Part shown: piece after piece, positions 50,045 to 59,430 of the stretch
How positions within the stretch are numbered: the stretch's first letter is position 1
Layout: each line of letters opens with the position of its first letter
Assembly: GCF_003050615.1 (NCBI RefSeq)
Contig: NZ_NWBU01000016.1
Span: forward strand, 62,001-126,000
Length of the DNA stretch: 64,000 nucleotides
DNA from: Sphingomonas oleivorans
GTDB taxonomy: Bacteria > Pseudomonadota > Alphaproteobacteria > Sphingomonadales > Sphingomonadaceae
Direction: 5' to 3'
Position numbers and translations under genes: made by a program
The notes under the pieces: model-generated
Told to the model about the DNA's origin: nothing
The model's database searches: none
Seen by the model: only the letters and a program-made list of their open reading frames with translations

Positions 50045-51607
50045 TCAGGCGGCGACGGCGGGGATCGGCGCGGCGGCCGGCTGATCCTCCTTCTGCTCGT
50101 CCGGCCCGTGGCGGATGGTGGCGAGGATCAGGCGGATCTCGATCACGGCCAGCGTGCCGTAGAGCACGGTGAAACCGAGGATCGTCGTCCACAGCGCCCC
50201 CCGGCCGAGCGACGAGCTTGCCAGGAAGGTCGGCAGCACGCCTTCGATCGCCCAGGGCTGGCGCCCCATCTCGGCAACGATCCAGCCAAGCTCGGCCGCG
50301 ATCCAGGGCAGCGGGATCGCAGCCACCGCAAGCTTCAGGAACCAGCGCGTCCGGAGATGGAGCCGGAGCGAACAGAGCAGGAAGGCGGTCGCGAACAGCG
50401 CGATCATCGCAAAGCCGATCAAGGCCATGGCGCGGAAGCTCCAGAACATCAGCGGCACGTTGGGCACGCTGTCCCAGGCGGTCGATGCGATCAGCGCCGG
50501 GCTCGCCGTCCGCGGATCGGCGACATGGCGCTTGAGCAGCAGCGCATAACCCAGGTCGCGCTTATGCGCCTCGAACCGCGCCCGCTCCGCGGCATTGGCG
50601 GGATCGATCTTCAGTCTCTCGACCGCGTCATAGGCGATGACGCCCGAGGCGATCCGCTCCTCGGCCCTCAGCACCAGTTCCGACATGCCGGCGACCTCAT
50701 GGTCCAGGCTGCGGGTGGCGATCAGGCCCAGTAGCCAGGGAACCTCGACCGAATAGCGCGTCGTGCGCGCCGCCATATCGGGCATGCCGAAGAGGGTGAG
50801 GCCGGCCGGCGCGGGCGCGGTGTGCCAGGCTGCCTCGATCGCGGCGAGCTTCATCTTCTGATTGTCGGTCAGCGCATAGCCGCTCTCGTCGCCCAGCACG
50901 ACGGCGGACAGCGAGGAGGCGAGGCCGAACGCCGCCGCCACCGTCATCGAACGCCGCGCGACCGCGATCCATTTGCCCTTGAGCAGCCAATAGGCCGAAA
51001 CGCCGAGCACGAGGACGGAAGCGATGACATAGCCCGCGCTCACCGTATGGACGAATTTCGCCTGCGCGATCGGATTGAACAGCACCGCGCCGAAATCGGT
51101 GACCTCCATGCGCATCGTGTCCGGGTTGAACTCGGCACCGACCGGATTCTGCATCCAGCCATTGGCGATCAGGATCCACAGCGCGGAAAGATTGGTGCCG
51201 AGCGCCACCATGAAGGTGACGATGAGGTGGCCGAGCTTCGACAGCCGATCCCAGCCGAAGAACATCAGCCCGACGAAGGTCGCCTCCAGAAAGAAGGCCA
51301 TAAGCCCCTCGATCGCGAGCGGCGCGCCGAAAATATCGCCGACATAATGCGAGAAATAGGACCAGTTGGTCCCGAACTGGAATTCCATGGTGAGGCCGGT
51401 GGCGACGCCCAGCACGAAGTTGATGCCGAAAATCTTGCCCCAGAAGCGCGTCACCTGCCGCCAGACCGGCCGGCCCGTCATCACATAGATGGATTCCATG
51501 ATGACGAGGATGAAGGACAGGCCGAGCGTCAGCGGCACGAACAGGAAATGGTAGAGCGCGGTCAGTGCGAATTGCAGCCGCGACAGATCGATGACCCCGA
51601 GGTCCAT
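50045..51607 (-). CDS. cydA: Cytochrome bd ubiquinol oxidase subunit I
   Basis: A 520-residue haem-bearing subunit. His19-region LSRLQFALTALYHFLFVPLT, the conserved GRQPWAIEGVLPT and a long periplasmic Q-loop (about residues 255-385) place it with the E. coli-like long-loop type rather than the CIO type. It oxidises ubiquinol and reduces oxygen at very low oxygen levels. The ATG at 51607 has GAGGAG upstream. An Fnr-type box centred 76 bp upstream would give a start near 51642 and a leader of about 35 bases. Confidence 0.96.
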   Translation of the reverse strand: MDLGVIDLSRLQFALTALYHFLFVPLTLGLSFILVIMESIYVMTGRPVWRQVTRFWGKIFGINFVLGVATGLTMEFQFGTNWSYFSHYVGDIFGAPLAIEGLMAFFLEATFVGLMFFGWDRLSKLGHLIVTFMVALGTNLSALWILIANGWMQNPVGAEFNPDTMRMEVTDFGAVLFNPIAQAKFVHTVSAGYVIASVLVLGVSAYWLLKGKWIAVARRSMTVAAAFGLASSLSAVVLGDESGYALTDNQKMKLAAIEAAWHTAPAPAGLTLFGMPDMAARTTRYSVEVPWLLGLIATRSLDHEVAGMSELVLRAEERIASGVIAYDAVERLKIDPANAAERARFEAHKRDLGYALLLKRHVADPRTASPALIASTAWDSVPNVPLMFWSFRAMALIGFAMIALFATAFLLCSLRLHLRTRWFLKLAVAAIPLPWIAAELGWIVAEMGRQPWAIEGVLPTFLASSSLGRGALWTTILGFTVLYGTLAVIEIRLILATIRHGPDEQKEDQPAAAPIPAVAA

Positions 51608-51676
51608 GCGCAATCTCCTCGCAGGCCGATTCTCCGGCCTCGCGCCGCCGGCTAGGCGCAAAGGCCGAAGCCGACA

Positions 51677-51690
51677 TTGACTCCGGTCAA
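51677..51690. promoter_or_regulatory. Fnr-type box between cydA and cydD
   Basis: TTGACTCCGGTCAA, a perfect TTGAC-N4-GTCAA palindrome, lies in the divergent region between cydABX and cydDC. Geometry suits class II activation of cydA. For cydD the start codons are too close for the same layout, so a different promoter or repression is possible there. Confidence 0.7.
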
Positions 51691-51714
51691 AGACATGCAC
51701 GTGGCCTCCGGGCG

Positions 51715-53397
51715 ATGACGGGGCGCATGAACGCGATCGCGACGAACAAGGAGATGGCGCAGGCGCGCCGGCGCTATCTCAAGGCGGCCGTGGCCGATGG
51801 CGGCCGCACCCGCCAGTCGACCGCGCTGCTGCTGCTCGACAGCATCGCCGCGATCGGCTTCGCGGGTGGCCTCGCCGGGGCAGTCGTCGCGCTGCCGTCG
51901 GGCGTGGCGGCGATGCTGCCTTATGCCGCGCTCGCCGCGCTGTCGGGCGGCGTGCGAGGCCTGTTCGCGATGCTGTCCGCGCGCATGGGCGCGGAGGGCG
52001 CGCATCAGGCGAAGCTCAGATTGCGTCACCGGATCGTCGATGCCGCGCTCCACCGCGCGGTAGGCGGGACGGGCACCAGCGGCACGCTGATGAGCGCCGT
52101 CGTCGACGAGGTCGATGCGATCGACGGCCATGTCGCGCGCTTCCTGCCCGCACGGCAGGCTGCCGCGCTCGCGCCCCTGATCGTGCTCGCCGCGACTGCG
52201 TTCGCGAGTCCCGTCGCGGCCGGCATATTGGCCGCGACGCTGCTTCCCTTCATCCTCGCGCTGGCGCTCGCAGGCGGAGCCGCAGCCGATGAATCGCGGC
52301 GGCAGTTCATCGCGCTCGCCCGCCTCTCCGGTCTTTTCGCCGATCGGCTGCGCGCGCTCCCCATCGTCCTCGCCTTCCGCGCCGAGGAGCGCGAGGCGCA
52401 GGCGCTGGGCACGGCCGCCGACGAGCTTGCCCGCCGGACGATACGCGTGCTGCGCATGGCCTTTCTCTCCTCGGGCGCGCTCGAATTTTTCGCGGCGCTG
52501 TCGGTGGCGCTGGTCGCGGTCTATGCCGGCTTCAACCTGCTCGGCCTCCTGCCCTTCCCGGTACCGGAGCGGCTGAGCCTCGGCCAGGCATTCTTCGTGC
52601 TGGCGCTGGCGCCGGAATTTTATGGCCCGATGCGCCGCCTCGCCGCCGCCTATCATGACAGGCAGGCAGCCGAGACCGCAGCCGAGCGGCTGTCGGCGAT
52701 CGAGGCGGCGCGCGCGCCGGCCGCCCCGCCAACGCCCGCTCTCTCCGAACGCCTGCCCGGCATCCGCTTCGAGCATGTCACGATCCGCTATCCGGGCGAG
52801 GATCGCGCGGCACTTTCCGACGTCTCGCTCGATGTCGCGCCGGGAAAGATTGTGGCGCTCATCGGTCCGTCGGGCAGCGGCAAGAGCAGCCTGCTCCACC
52901 TCCTCCTCGGCCTCGCCCCGCTGAGCGGCGGGCGCGTCCGGATCGGAGATATGGATCTTGGCGAACTCGGCAGCATCGCGCCCTTCGCCGCCTGGGCCGG
53001 GCAGGCGCCGCTGATCATCGCCGGCACGATCCGGGACAATCTCCTCCTCGCACGCCCCGATGCCTCCCCCCAAGAGATTGCCGAGGCCGTGCGCGCCGCC
53101 GGGCTCGGCCCGCTGCTGCTCAAGCGGCGGTGCGGGATCGACAGCCCGATCGATGCGCGTGGCGGCGGGCTCTCGGGCGGCGAGCGGCGGCGCATCGCGC
53201 TTGCCCGCGCGCTGCTCAAGCCGGCGCCCTTCCTGCTTCTCGACGAGCCCACCGCGCATCTCGACGCCGCCTCCGAAGCGGATCTGATCGCGACCATCAC
53301 CCACGCCTGCGCCGGCCGCACCACCCTCATCGCCACGCACAGCGCGCGGCTCGCGGCCATCGCCGATATCGTCGTCCGGCTGGGAGAGGCGGAATGA
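51715..53397 (+). CDS. cydD: Thiol reductant ABC exporter subunit CydD
   Basis: A 560-residue ABC half-transporter: six membrane helices, then an ATPase domain with Walker A IGPSGSGKSSLLHLLLG, Q-loop AAWAGQAPLI, signature LSGGERRRIALARALL, Walker B FLLLDEPTAHLD and switch His in ATHSARL. With CydC it exports glutathione or cysteine to the periplasm, needed for cytochrome bd assembly. The start is uncertain: ATGs at 51715 and 51727 both have weak sites. It overlaps cydC by 4 bp. Confidence 0.93.
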   Translation: MTGRMNAIATNKEMAQARRRYLKAAVADGGRTRQSTALLLLDSIAAIGFAGGLAGAVVALPSGVAAMLPYAALAALSGGVRGLFAMLSARMGAEGAHQAKLRLRHRIVDAALHRAVGGTGTSGTLMSAVVDEVDAIDGHVARFLPARQAAALAPLIVLAATAFASPVAAGILAATLLPFILALALAGGAAADESRRQFIALARLSGLFADRLRALPIVLAFRAEEREAQALGTAADELARRTIRVLRMAFLSSGALEFFAALSVALVAVYAGFNLLGLLPFPVPERLSLGQAFFVLALAPEFYGPMRRLAAAYHDRQAAETAAERLSAIEAARAPAAPPTPALSERLPGIRFEHVTIRYPGEDRAALSDVSLDVAPGKIVALIGPSGSGKSSLLHLLLGLAPLSGGRVRIGDMDLGELGSIAPFAAWAGQAPLIIAGTIRDNLLLARPDASPQEIAEAVRAAGLGPLLLKRRCGIDSPIDARGGGLSGGERRRIALARALLKPAPFLLLDEPTAHLDAASEADLIATITHACAGRTTLIATHSARLAAIADIVVRLGEAE

Positions 53398-55028
53398 CCC
53401 CTTTCCTCGCCTCCCTGCTCGCCGCCGAGCGCGCCCGCCAGCGCCGCCGGCTTGTCCGCGCCGCGCTGTTCGCGGCGCTCGTCGCGGCCGCCTCGGTACT
53501 GCTGCTCGGCCTGTCGGGCTGGTTCATCACCGCGGCGGCAGCGGCAGGCGCGGGCGGGCCGATCGTGGCCCGCGCATTCAACTATATGCTGCCGAGCGCC
53601 ACCATCCGCCTGCTCGCGATCGTCCGCACGGGCGCGCGCTATGGCGAGCGGCTGGCGAGCCATGACGCCGCGCTCGGCGCGCTCGCCCGGATTCGGCCGG
53701 CGCTGTTCCGCGCGATCGCCGCGGCGCCGGTCACGCGCGCCTTGTCGTTCGCCACCGGCGAGGCGACCGCGCGCATGGTGCAGGATGTCGATACCATCGA
53801 GACGCGTTTCGTCCGTCTCTCCGCGCCGTGGAGCGCGGTCGCGGCGCTCGGCTCGGGGGTCGGGCTGACCCTACTCGGCGGCGGGGCGGCAGCGCTCGCC
53901 ACTGCGCTCTGCCTCGGCCTGCTGCTGGTCGCGGCCGGCCTGCTCGCCCGCCGGCTCGAAGCGCCCGGCCGCGCCGTGCAGCGCGCGACCGGAGCGCTGA
54001 AGGAGGAATTCGCCGCTCTGGCAGAGGCTATGGCGGAGCTGCGCTGCTTCGGCCTCGAAGGCTGGGCAGCCGATCGGATCGAGACACGCAGCCGCGCGCT
54101 GGCAGATGCGCAACGGGCGCAGGCCCGGGCGCATGGCTGGTTCGAGCTGCTGCACGCGCTCGCCCTCGGCATTGCTGCTACCGCGGCACTGCTGCTCTCC
54201 GCCCAGGCCGGCGCCGCGATCGCCGCACTGGCCGCGCTCGCTGCCGCCATGACCGTGGACGGCGCAGCCCCCCTCCTCCGCAGTCTCGCCCAGCGCGGCA
54301 GCCTGCGGGAAGCGGAAGCCCGGCTGGAGGCACTGCTCGACACGGCCTTACCCGCAGAACGGCGCGCGACGCCGATGTCCGACGCCCCCACGATCGAACT
54401 GCTCCATCCGCTGTCCTGTCATCTCGCGCCAGGCATGCGCGTCGCGCTCGTCGGGCCGTCGGGCATCGGCAAGACGACGCTGGTCGAGACGCTGCTCGGG
54501 CTGCGCGAGGCCAGACCGGGCCAGATCCGCCTCGACGGGGTGGATGTCGCAACGCTACCCGCCGAAACGCTCCGGCGCTGCTTCGCCTGGCTGCCGCAGG
54601 ATGCGATGCTGCTGTCCGGCACGGTCCGCGACAACCTCCTGCTGTCGCGGCCCGATGCCGATGATACGGCGCTCTGGCATGCGCTCCACGATGCCGTGCT
54701 CGACGAACGGGTCCGCGCGCTGCCGCAAGGGCTCGACAGCTGGATCGGCGAGAACGGCGCGCGACTGTCCGGCGGCGAACGCCGCCGCCTCGCGCTTGCC
54801 CGCGCCTATCTGGCCGAGGCACCCTGGCTGCTGCTCGACGAGCCGACCGAAGGGCTGGACCGGGCGACCGAGGACCATGTGATCAATCGGATGACATCCC
54901 GTCTCGCGGCAACAGGCCAAGGTCTGCTCCTCGTCAGCCACCGCCCTCGCCCGACCGCGACCTGCGAACGCCTGCTTCGTCTAGACCTTGCGCGCGGCCC
55001 GACGGCTCAGCCGGGCGTCGCGGCATAG
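53394..55028 (+). CDS. cydC: Thiol reductant ABC exporter subunit CydC
   Basis: A 544-residue ABC half-transporter and partner of CydD. The membrane domain opens LVRAALFAALVAAASVLLLGLSGWFITAAA, characteristic of CydC; the ATPase has Walker A VGPSGIGKTTLVETLLG, signature LSGGERRRLALARAYL and Walker B WLLLDEPTEGLD. The ATG at 53394 overlaps the cydD stop (ATGA) and has GGAGAGG upstream. The reading frame is open further upstream inside cydD, but homology starts at this ATG. Confidence 0.94.
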   Translation: MTPFLASLLAAERARQRRRLVRAALFAALVAAASVLLLGLSGWFITAAAAAGAGGPIVARAFNYMLPSATIRLLAIVRTGARYGERLASHDAALGALARIRPALFRAIAAAPVTRALSFATGEATARMVQDVDTIETRFVRLSAPWSAVAALGSGVGLTLLGGGAAALATALCLGLLLVAAGLLARRLEAPGRAVQRATGALKEEFAALAEAMAELRCFGLEGWAADRIETRSRALADAQRAQARAHGWFELLHALALGIAATAALLLSAQAGAAIAALAALAAAMTVDGAAPLLRSLAQRGSLREAEARLEALLDTALPAERRATPMSDAPTIELLHPLSCHLAPGMRVALVGPSGIGKTTLVETLLGLREARPGQIRLDGVDVATLPAETLRRCFAWLPQDAMLLSGTVRDNLLLSRPDADDTALWHALHDAVLDERVRALPQGLDSWIGENGARLSGGERRRLALARAYLAEAPWLLLDEPTEGLDRATEDHVINRMTSRLAATGQGLLLVSHRPRPTATCERLLRLDLARGPTAQPGVAA

Positions 55029-55134
55029 CATATCGGGCAGCGGTCATATCCGGGCTGCTCCACCTACGGACAGCGGCCTCCGCTCCGGCGCGACGCCGCT
55101 GTTGCGCCGTGCCAGGATTGTTTCAGCCGTCACG

Positions 55135-57714
55135 TCATCGGAAACGGCGGAAGATTTTCAGGCTCAGCGTTCGTGGGGAGCTGCTATACACGCGCTCGGA
55201 ACCGAATGCGCTCGACATGATCCGTCGAGCCGCGATCGCATCGAAAAGGTTGCGGATGGCGAGCGTCGCCTGCCATTCCTGCCAGATGACTGCTGCCTCG
55301 ACATTGACGAACGTGCGCGCAGGCGTGCGCTGATAATAGGCGATCTCGCGATTGAATTGAGAGGCGGAGGCGCCGACATGGCTGATATCGCCCCGTAGCG
55401 ATGCGGCAATGTTCGGCGCGAGCCTGATCCGATGAACGCCCCCGAGCACCATCGAGAGGTGCGGGACGTAGGGAAGTCGATCGCCGCTGCGCCCTGCACC
55501 CGCGGCGGATGGCACCGCCTGATCCTCCGCCAATCGGGCATCGACATAGCCGAGCTTGGCGGAAAGCTCCGCCGCCGGCAGCCGAGCGGCGATCTGGATC
55601 TCGGCGCCGCCAATATCGGCGGATCCGATATTGGCATTGTAGACGAACGCGCCGCTCGCGCTCGAGAAAGCGGAAATCATGTCTACCCAATCAATATGAT
55701 AGAGCGCCGCATCCAGGGCGATGGCGCCCCCGTTCAAGCGTATCTTCGAGCCCAGCTCATAGCTCCACAGGCGATCCGCGCGGTAACGGCGCTCCGCATC
55801 CGACAAGGCCGGCGTGATGTTGACGCCCCCGGGCCGGAAACCCTCAGCAGCCTGCAAATAAGCGAGGACATCGCTCGAGGGACGATAAGCGAGTTGAACC
55901 TTCAGATTGGCCCCACCCTCTTTCGTCGCATAGGCGGCGTCGCTGAGCGCGCCCGTGCCGGTGATCGCATTGGCGATCGGCACCGCCCCGCTCGCGCTGC
56001 GGCGATAGCGGAAGTAGCGCGCGCCCACCGTCGCGGTCATGCCGGGGACGATCGATCCTGTGATTTCTCCGAACAGCGCACGCTGGCCGAGCCGCGTGCG
56101 GATCGTTCGCAGCCCGATGATATCGAACGGCCGGACGATCTCTCCGTCCGATGCATCGGCACGCAACGCATAGCTCTCGGTCCTATCCTTGCGCTGCTCC
56201 AGGAAAGCCCCGACCGTCCAGCTGAAAGATCCATCGCCGTTCGACGCGAGGCGAAACTCGGCGGTGTCGCTGGTGATGCGCATCGGCTGGTAGAGGATGG
56301 CAGGCAGGTGACTGTCGACATAGGCCGCATATTCGGCGCGCTGTTCGGCGGTACAGTCGATATTCGCCGCCAGCCCCGCGAAACGGGCGCAACCGGCAAG
56401 GCTGGTTCGCTGCTGCGCGAGCACGGCCGTATAATCCATCTGCCGGATCATATCCCATGCATAGGTCGATCCCGTCGCCGTCAGCGTCGTCGGCCCGATA
56501 TTCCAGCGGAGGGTAAGATTATAGATGCCCAGATCGCTGCCATAGGGCGTCCGCGTCGGCTGGTTGCTGCGATATCGTGGCCCGCCCAAATTCCAGAAGC
56601 CCGCATCATCGGCATGCAGCCGCTGCCACATCGCGGAGGCCATGATCCGCACGTCGGGATGCGGCGTCCACCCGGCCGCGATCCGCTCGCCTTCCCGGAT
56701 GACCTGGCCCACATCACGGAGGCCGAACCGCGGATTATCGATATATCCGGCGGTCCGGCGTCGATAGATCGAGCCCCTGACCGCCAGCACGTCCGCCGCG
56801 ATCGGCGCGTTGACGACACCCGAGACGATGCCGCCCGCTCTACCATGGCTGACGAGATCGAGCCCCGCCGCGGCTTCGCCACCCCAGCCGCCGGGGTCCG
56901 GCTGATTGAAGAGCACACGCAGGGTGCCGCCCATCGAGCTCGCGCCATATAAGCTTCCCTGCGGACCGCGGAGCAGTTCCACGCGATCGACGTCCACCAG
57001 ATCGATGTCGGGCGCGACACTGCCCGGATCGAATGTCGTCCCGGCGGGCCCGTTCACCGGCGTCTCGTCATAATAGACGCCGACCGTCGCCTCGCCCGTC
57101 CCATAGACTCCGCGCATGGCGAGCCTCTGCTGGCTCGTCCCGGAAATAGAGGATAGCAGTTCCGGCATGGTGCGGCTGAGCCCTTCGAGGTCAAGGGTTC
57201 CCCGCGGCGAGAGCGATGTGCCGCGCTCGGCGCTCATGCTGACGGCGGTCAGCCGGAGCAGTGACTCGCGCTTTAGCGCCGTGACGACGATATCGTCAGC
57301 CGTTCGCGCGCCTCCAGGCGACGGGACGATCGAAGGATGCGCGGGCACCGCCGCTTCCGTCTCGATCAGAAAGAGCCCGCCGCGCCCGCGACGCGCGACG
57401 AGGCCGCTGCCCGCCAGCAGGCGATCCAGCGCGCGATCCGGATCCAGAGGACCCGCAATTCCCGGCACCCGCCGTCCGGCGACCAGTTCGGGCGAGAATA
57501 GAAGCTGGCGATCGGCCTGCAGCGCGAAGCGGGTCAGCGCGCGCGCGAGTGACCCAGCCGGGATATAGAAGTTGACGAGAGGTGCCGCCTCGGCATTGCC
57601 GGTCGACAGGAATATCAATGTCGCGAGCGCGATCGGATGTCCTGCCAGGAACCGGCGTCTCCGCCGGCCTGAACATGATCTTCGACGAGCCTGGCAGTCG
57701 CACTGGTCGGCCAT
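55135..57714 (-). CDS. TonB-dependent receptor with STN domain, second Fec-type unit
   Basis: An 859-residue receptor. An Arg-rich start and signal segment (HPIALATLIFLSTGNAEAA) precede the STN domain (about 45-115, VNFYIPAGSLARALTRFALQ), the plug (ADDIVVTALKRESLL; VELLRGPQGSLYGASSMGG) and a barrel ending in SLKIFRRFR. The STN domain suggests it signals through the FecR-like protein at 58399, encoded divergently. The ATG at 57714 is chosen because it leads directly into the signal peptide; the frame is open 63 codons further up into the sigma gene, which looks non-coding. Ligand unknown. Confidence 0.87.
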   Translation of the reverse strand: MADQCDCQARRRSCSGRRRRRFLAGHPIALATLIFLSTGNAEAAPLVNFYIPAGSLARALTRFALQADRQLLFSPELVAGRRVPGIAGPLDPDRALDRLLAGSGLVARRGRGGLFLIETEAAVPAHPSIVPSPGGARTADDIVVTALKRESLLRLTAVSMSAERGTSLSPRGTLDLEGLSRTMPELLSSISGTSQQRLAMRGVYGTGEATVGVYYDETPVNGPAGTTFDPGSVAPDIDLVDVDRVELLRGPQGSLYGASSMGGTLRVLFNQPDPGGWGGEAAAGLDLVSHGRAGGIVSGVVNAPIAADVLAVRGSIYRRRTAGYIDNPRFGLRDVGQVIREGERIAAGWTPHPDVRIMASAMWQRLHADDAGFWNLGGPRYRSNQPTRTPYGSDLGIYNLTLRWNIGPTTLTATGSTYAWDMIRQMDYTAVLAQQRTSLAGCARFAGLAANIDCTAEQRAEYAAYVDSHLPAILYQPMRITSDTAEFRLASNGDGSFSWTVGAFLEQRKDRTESYALRADASDGEIVRPFDIIGLRTIRTRLGQRALFGEITGSIVPGMTATVGARYFRYRRSASGAVPIANAITGTGALSDAAYATKEGGANLKVQLAYRPSSDVLAYLQAAEGFRPGGVNITPALSDAERRYRADRLWSYELGSKIRLNGGAIALDAALYHIDWVDMISAFSSASGAFVYNANIGSADIGGAEIQIAARLPAAELSAKLGYVDARLAEDQAVPSAAGAGRSGDRLPYVPHLSMVLGGVHRIRLAPNIAASLRGDISHVGASASQFNREIAYYQRTPARTFVNVEAAVIWQEWQATLAIRNLFDAIAARRIMSSAFGSERVYSSSPRTLSLKIFRRFR

Positions 57715-57877
57715 GTCCCCCCGGGCGTGGCAACAGGCATTCTCCCCCTTCCGCTCATGCGGCGGACTATCGGCGCAGCTTCTATGCTTGACGGGCTTTC
57801 GGCAACATGGTCCGTTACCGGAATAAGACAAAAAGTCGGGGAGGGCGCGGTCGATTTCAGGGGGACGCCGCACCGGC

Positions 57878-58402
57878 ATGTTCATTCTTGGCCAACGTCG
57901 CAACGAAAGCGTGGAATGTAGCGCCGGGAGCGAGATAGCGCCCTATCTGGGGATCATGCGCTCCTTCTTTGCCAAGCGTGTTTGCTCTCATGACGTGGAG
58001 GACATGGTACAGGAGGTTGCGCTGCGGATGCAGGTGCGTCGGGCGCGCGGTGCCATCGAGAATGTCGAGGCCTATCTGTTCCAGGTGGCGCAGAGCGTGC
58101 TGACCGATCGTGGCCGGCGCGATCAGGTGCGGCACCGGTCCCGGCATGAACCGCTGGAGGAAGCGCATCATCCGCATGAGGAAATCTCGCCCGCACGCGT
58201 CCTTGAAGGCAGGGAGCAACTGGCAATCGTCATAGCGGCGTTGGAGGAATTGCCCGATCGAACCCGACAGGCGTTCGTCCTTCATCGCTTCCAAGAGATG
58301 AGCTACGCGGGGATTGCCCGTCACATGGGCGTCTCCGTCAGCGCGGTAGAGAAGCATATCATGAAGGCCATCAAGCACCTCGCGGCCCGGCTGAGCGAAT
58401 GA
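57878..58402 (+). CDS. ECF sigma factor, FecI type, second unit
   Basis: A 174-residue sigma factor. Region 2: FFAKRVCSHDVEDMVQEVALRMQ and NVEAYLFQVAQSVLTDRGRRDQ; region 4: LPDRTRQAFVLHRFQEMSYAGIARHMGVSVSAVEKHIMKAIKHL. The DVEDMVQE and YLF-A-N-like helices are typical of FecI. Divergent from the STN-domain receptor across 163 bp, and overlapping the FecR gene by 4 bp. It should drive the receptor gene on ligand binding. Confidence 0.92.
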   Translation: MFILGQRRNESVECSAGSEIAPYLGIMRSFFAKRVCSHDVEDMVQEVALRMQVRRARGAIENVEAYLFQVAQSVLTDRGRRDQVRHRSRHEPLEEAHHPHEEISPARVLEGREQLAIVIAALEELPDRTRQAFVLHRFQEMSYAGIARHMGVSVSAVEKHIMKAIKHLAARLSE

Positions 58403-59382
58403 ACGACAATCCGAAGTCCGGGGCAAACGGCGACGCCGCAGCCTGGTACGCCCGGCTGCAAGCCGATGACGCGACACTGCAGGATCGTCGCGCCTTCGCT
58501 CAGTGGCACGACGCCGATCCGGAGCATCAGCGCGCCTGGGCGGCGGTGCGGCACGCCGACACCAATATCGGCCATGTGGCCCATGACCCCGCAATCCAGG
58601 CCATGCTGTCGGACGCGCTGGCAATCCCGTCCCGACGTGGATCGCTGTGGAAGGGCTTGGCGGCGGCCGCTGCCATGGTTGCGACGGTCGGCGGCGCTTC
58701 CATCCTCCTGTGGCAGCGACTGGACGTCCCGCCATCCCCGCAAATGGCCTCGATACGCGAGTTTCGGACGGAAACGGGCGGACGATCGACGGTTCGGCTG
58801 CCCGATGGGTCCGTCGTCACGCTCGACACTGAATCGGTGGTACGGGTTCCTGACTGGGGCGCCGAACGCCGGGTGACGCTCGTCGGCGGGCGCGCCTTCT
58901 TCAAGGTTGCCAAGGACGCAGCCCACCCCTTCGTCGTGACCGCGGGCGGGAACAGCGTCACCGCGCTGGGCACGGCGTTCGATGTCCGCGTCGAGCCCGG
59001 CCGCTTCGGTGTCGCGCTCGTGGAGGGTCGGGTCCGGGTCGAGACTCCCGCGGCGAAACGCACGACGATCCTCGATCCGGGCGGCACGCTGATCGCCGAG
59101 GGTCGCGCGATCCGGCTGGCTCAGGGTGAAGCCGATCAGGCGACGGGCTGGCTCGCGCATCGCCTGACCTTCGACGAGGCGCCGCTCGATCATGTCGTCG
59201 CCGAGATGAACCGTTATTCGGAGCGCAAGCTCATCCTGAACGACACCGCGCTTCGTTCACGCAAGATCAGCGGCGTCTTCCACACCGGCGAGCCGACCAC
59301 ATTGGCCGCTGCGCTCGAAAGGTCCCGGATCGCGCGGATCGTGCAAGACGACGATCAGCGGATCGTGCTGACGCGATACTGA
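58399..59382 (+). CDS. FecR-family anti-sigma regulator, second unit
   Basis: A 327-residue protein with a cytosolic DUF4880-like segment (AAAWYARLQADDATLQDRRAF, WHDADPEHQRAWAAV), a membrane helix (about residues 86-103, GLAAAAAMVATVGGASILL) and a periplasmic FecR domain (REFRTETGGRSTVRLPDGSVV, VGGRAFFKVAKDAAHPFVV). C-terminal LTFDEAPLDHVVAEMNRY is the STN-like end common in FecR proteins. Its ATG overlaps the sigma factor stop (ATGA). Convergent with the M20 hydrolase gene. Confidence 0.92.
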   Translation: MNDNPKSGANGDAAAWYARLQADDATLQDRRAFAQWHDADPEHQRAWAAVRHADTNIGHVAHDPAIQAMLSDALAIPSRRGSLWKGLAAAAAMVATVGGASILLWQRLDVPPSPQMASIREFRTETGGRSTVRLPDGSVVTLDTESVVRVPDWGAERRVTLVGGRAFFKVAKDAAHPFVVTAGGNSVTALGTAFDVRVEPGRFGVALVEGRVRVETPAAKRTTILDPGGTLIAEGRAIRLAQGEADQATGWLAHRLTFDEAPLDHVVAEMNRYSERKLILNDTALRSRKISGVFHTGEPTTLAAALERSRIARIVQDDDQRIVLTRY

Positions 59383-59391
59383 TCAGCCGAT

Positions 59392-59417
59392 CGCCTCCCG
59401 GCCCCAGCCGGGAGGCG
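59392..59417. terminator. Strong hairpin between FecR and M20 genes
   Basis: CGCCTCCCGGC (59392-59402) and GCCGGGAGGCG (59407-59417) form a perfect 11-bp stem with loop CCCA, 9 bp after the FecR stop and 13 bp before the end of the convergent gene. Likely a bidirectional terminator, although no T-run is present. Confidence 0.6.
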
Positions 59418-59430
59418 TGCCTGCCTGCCG

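Noticed and set aside
48710-50734. Plus-strand open frame of about 670 codons opposite cydB and cydA
   Set aside because: Composition is highly charged and repetitive (Asp, Glu, Arg, Gln), a typical mirror of membrane-protein codons; cydA, cydB and cydX explain the region.
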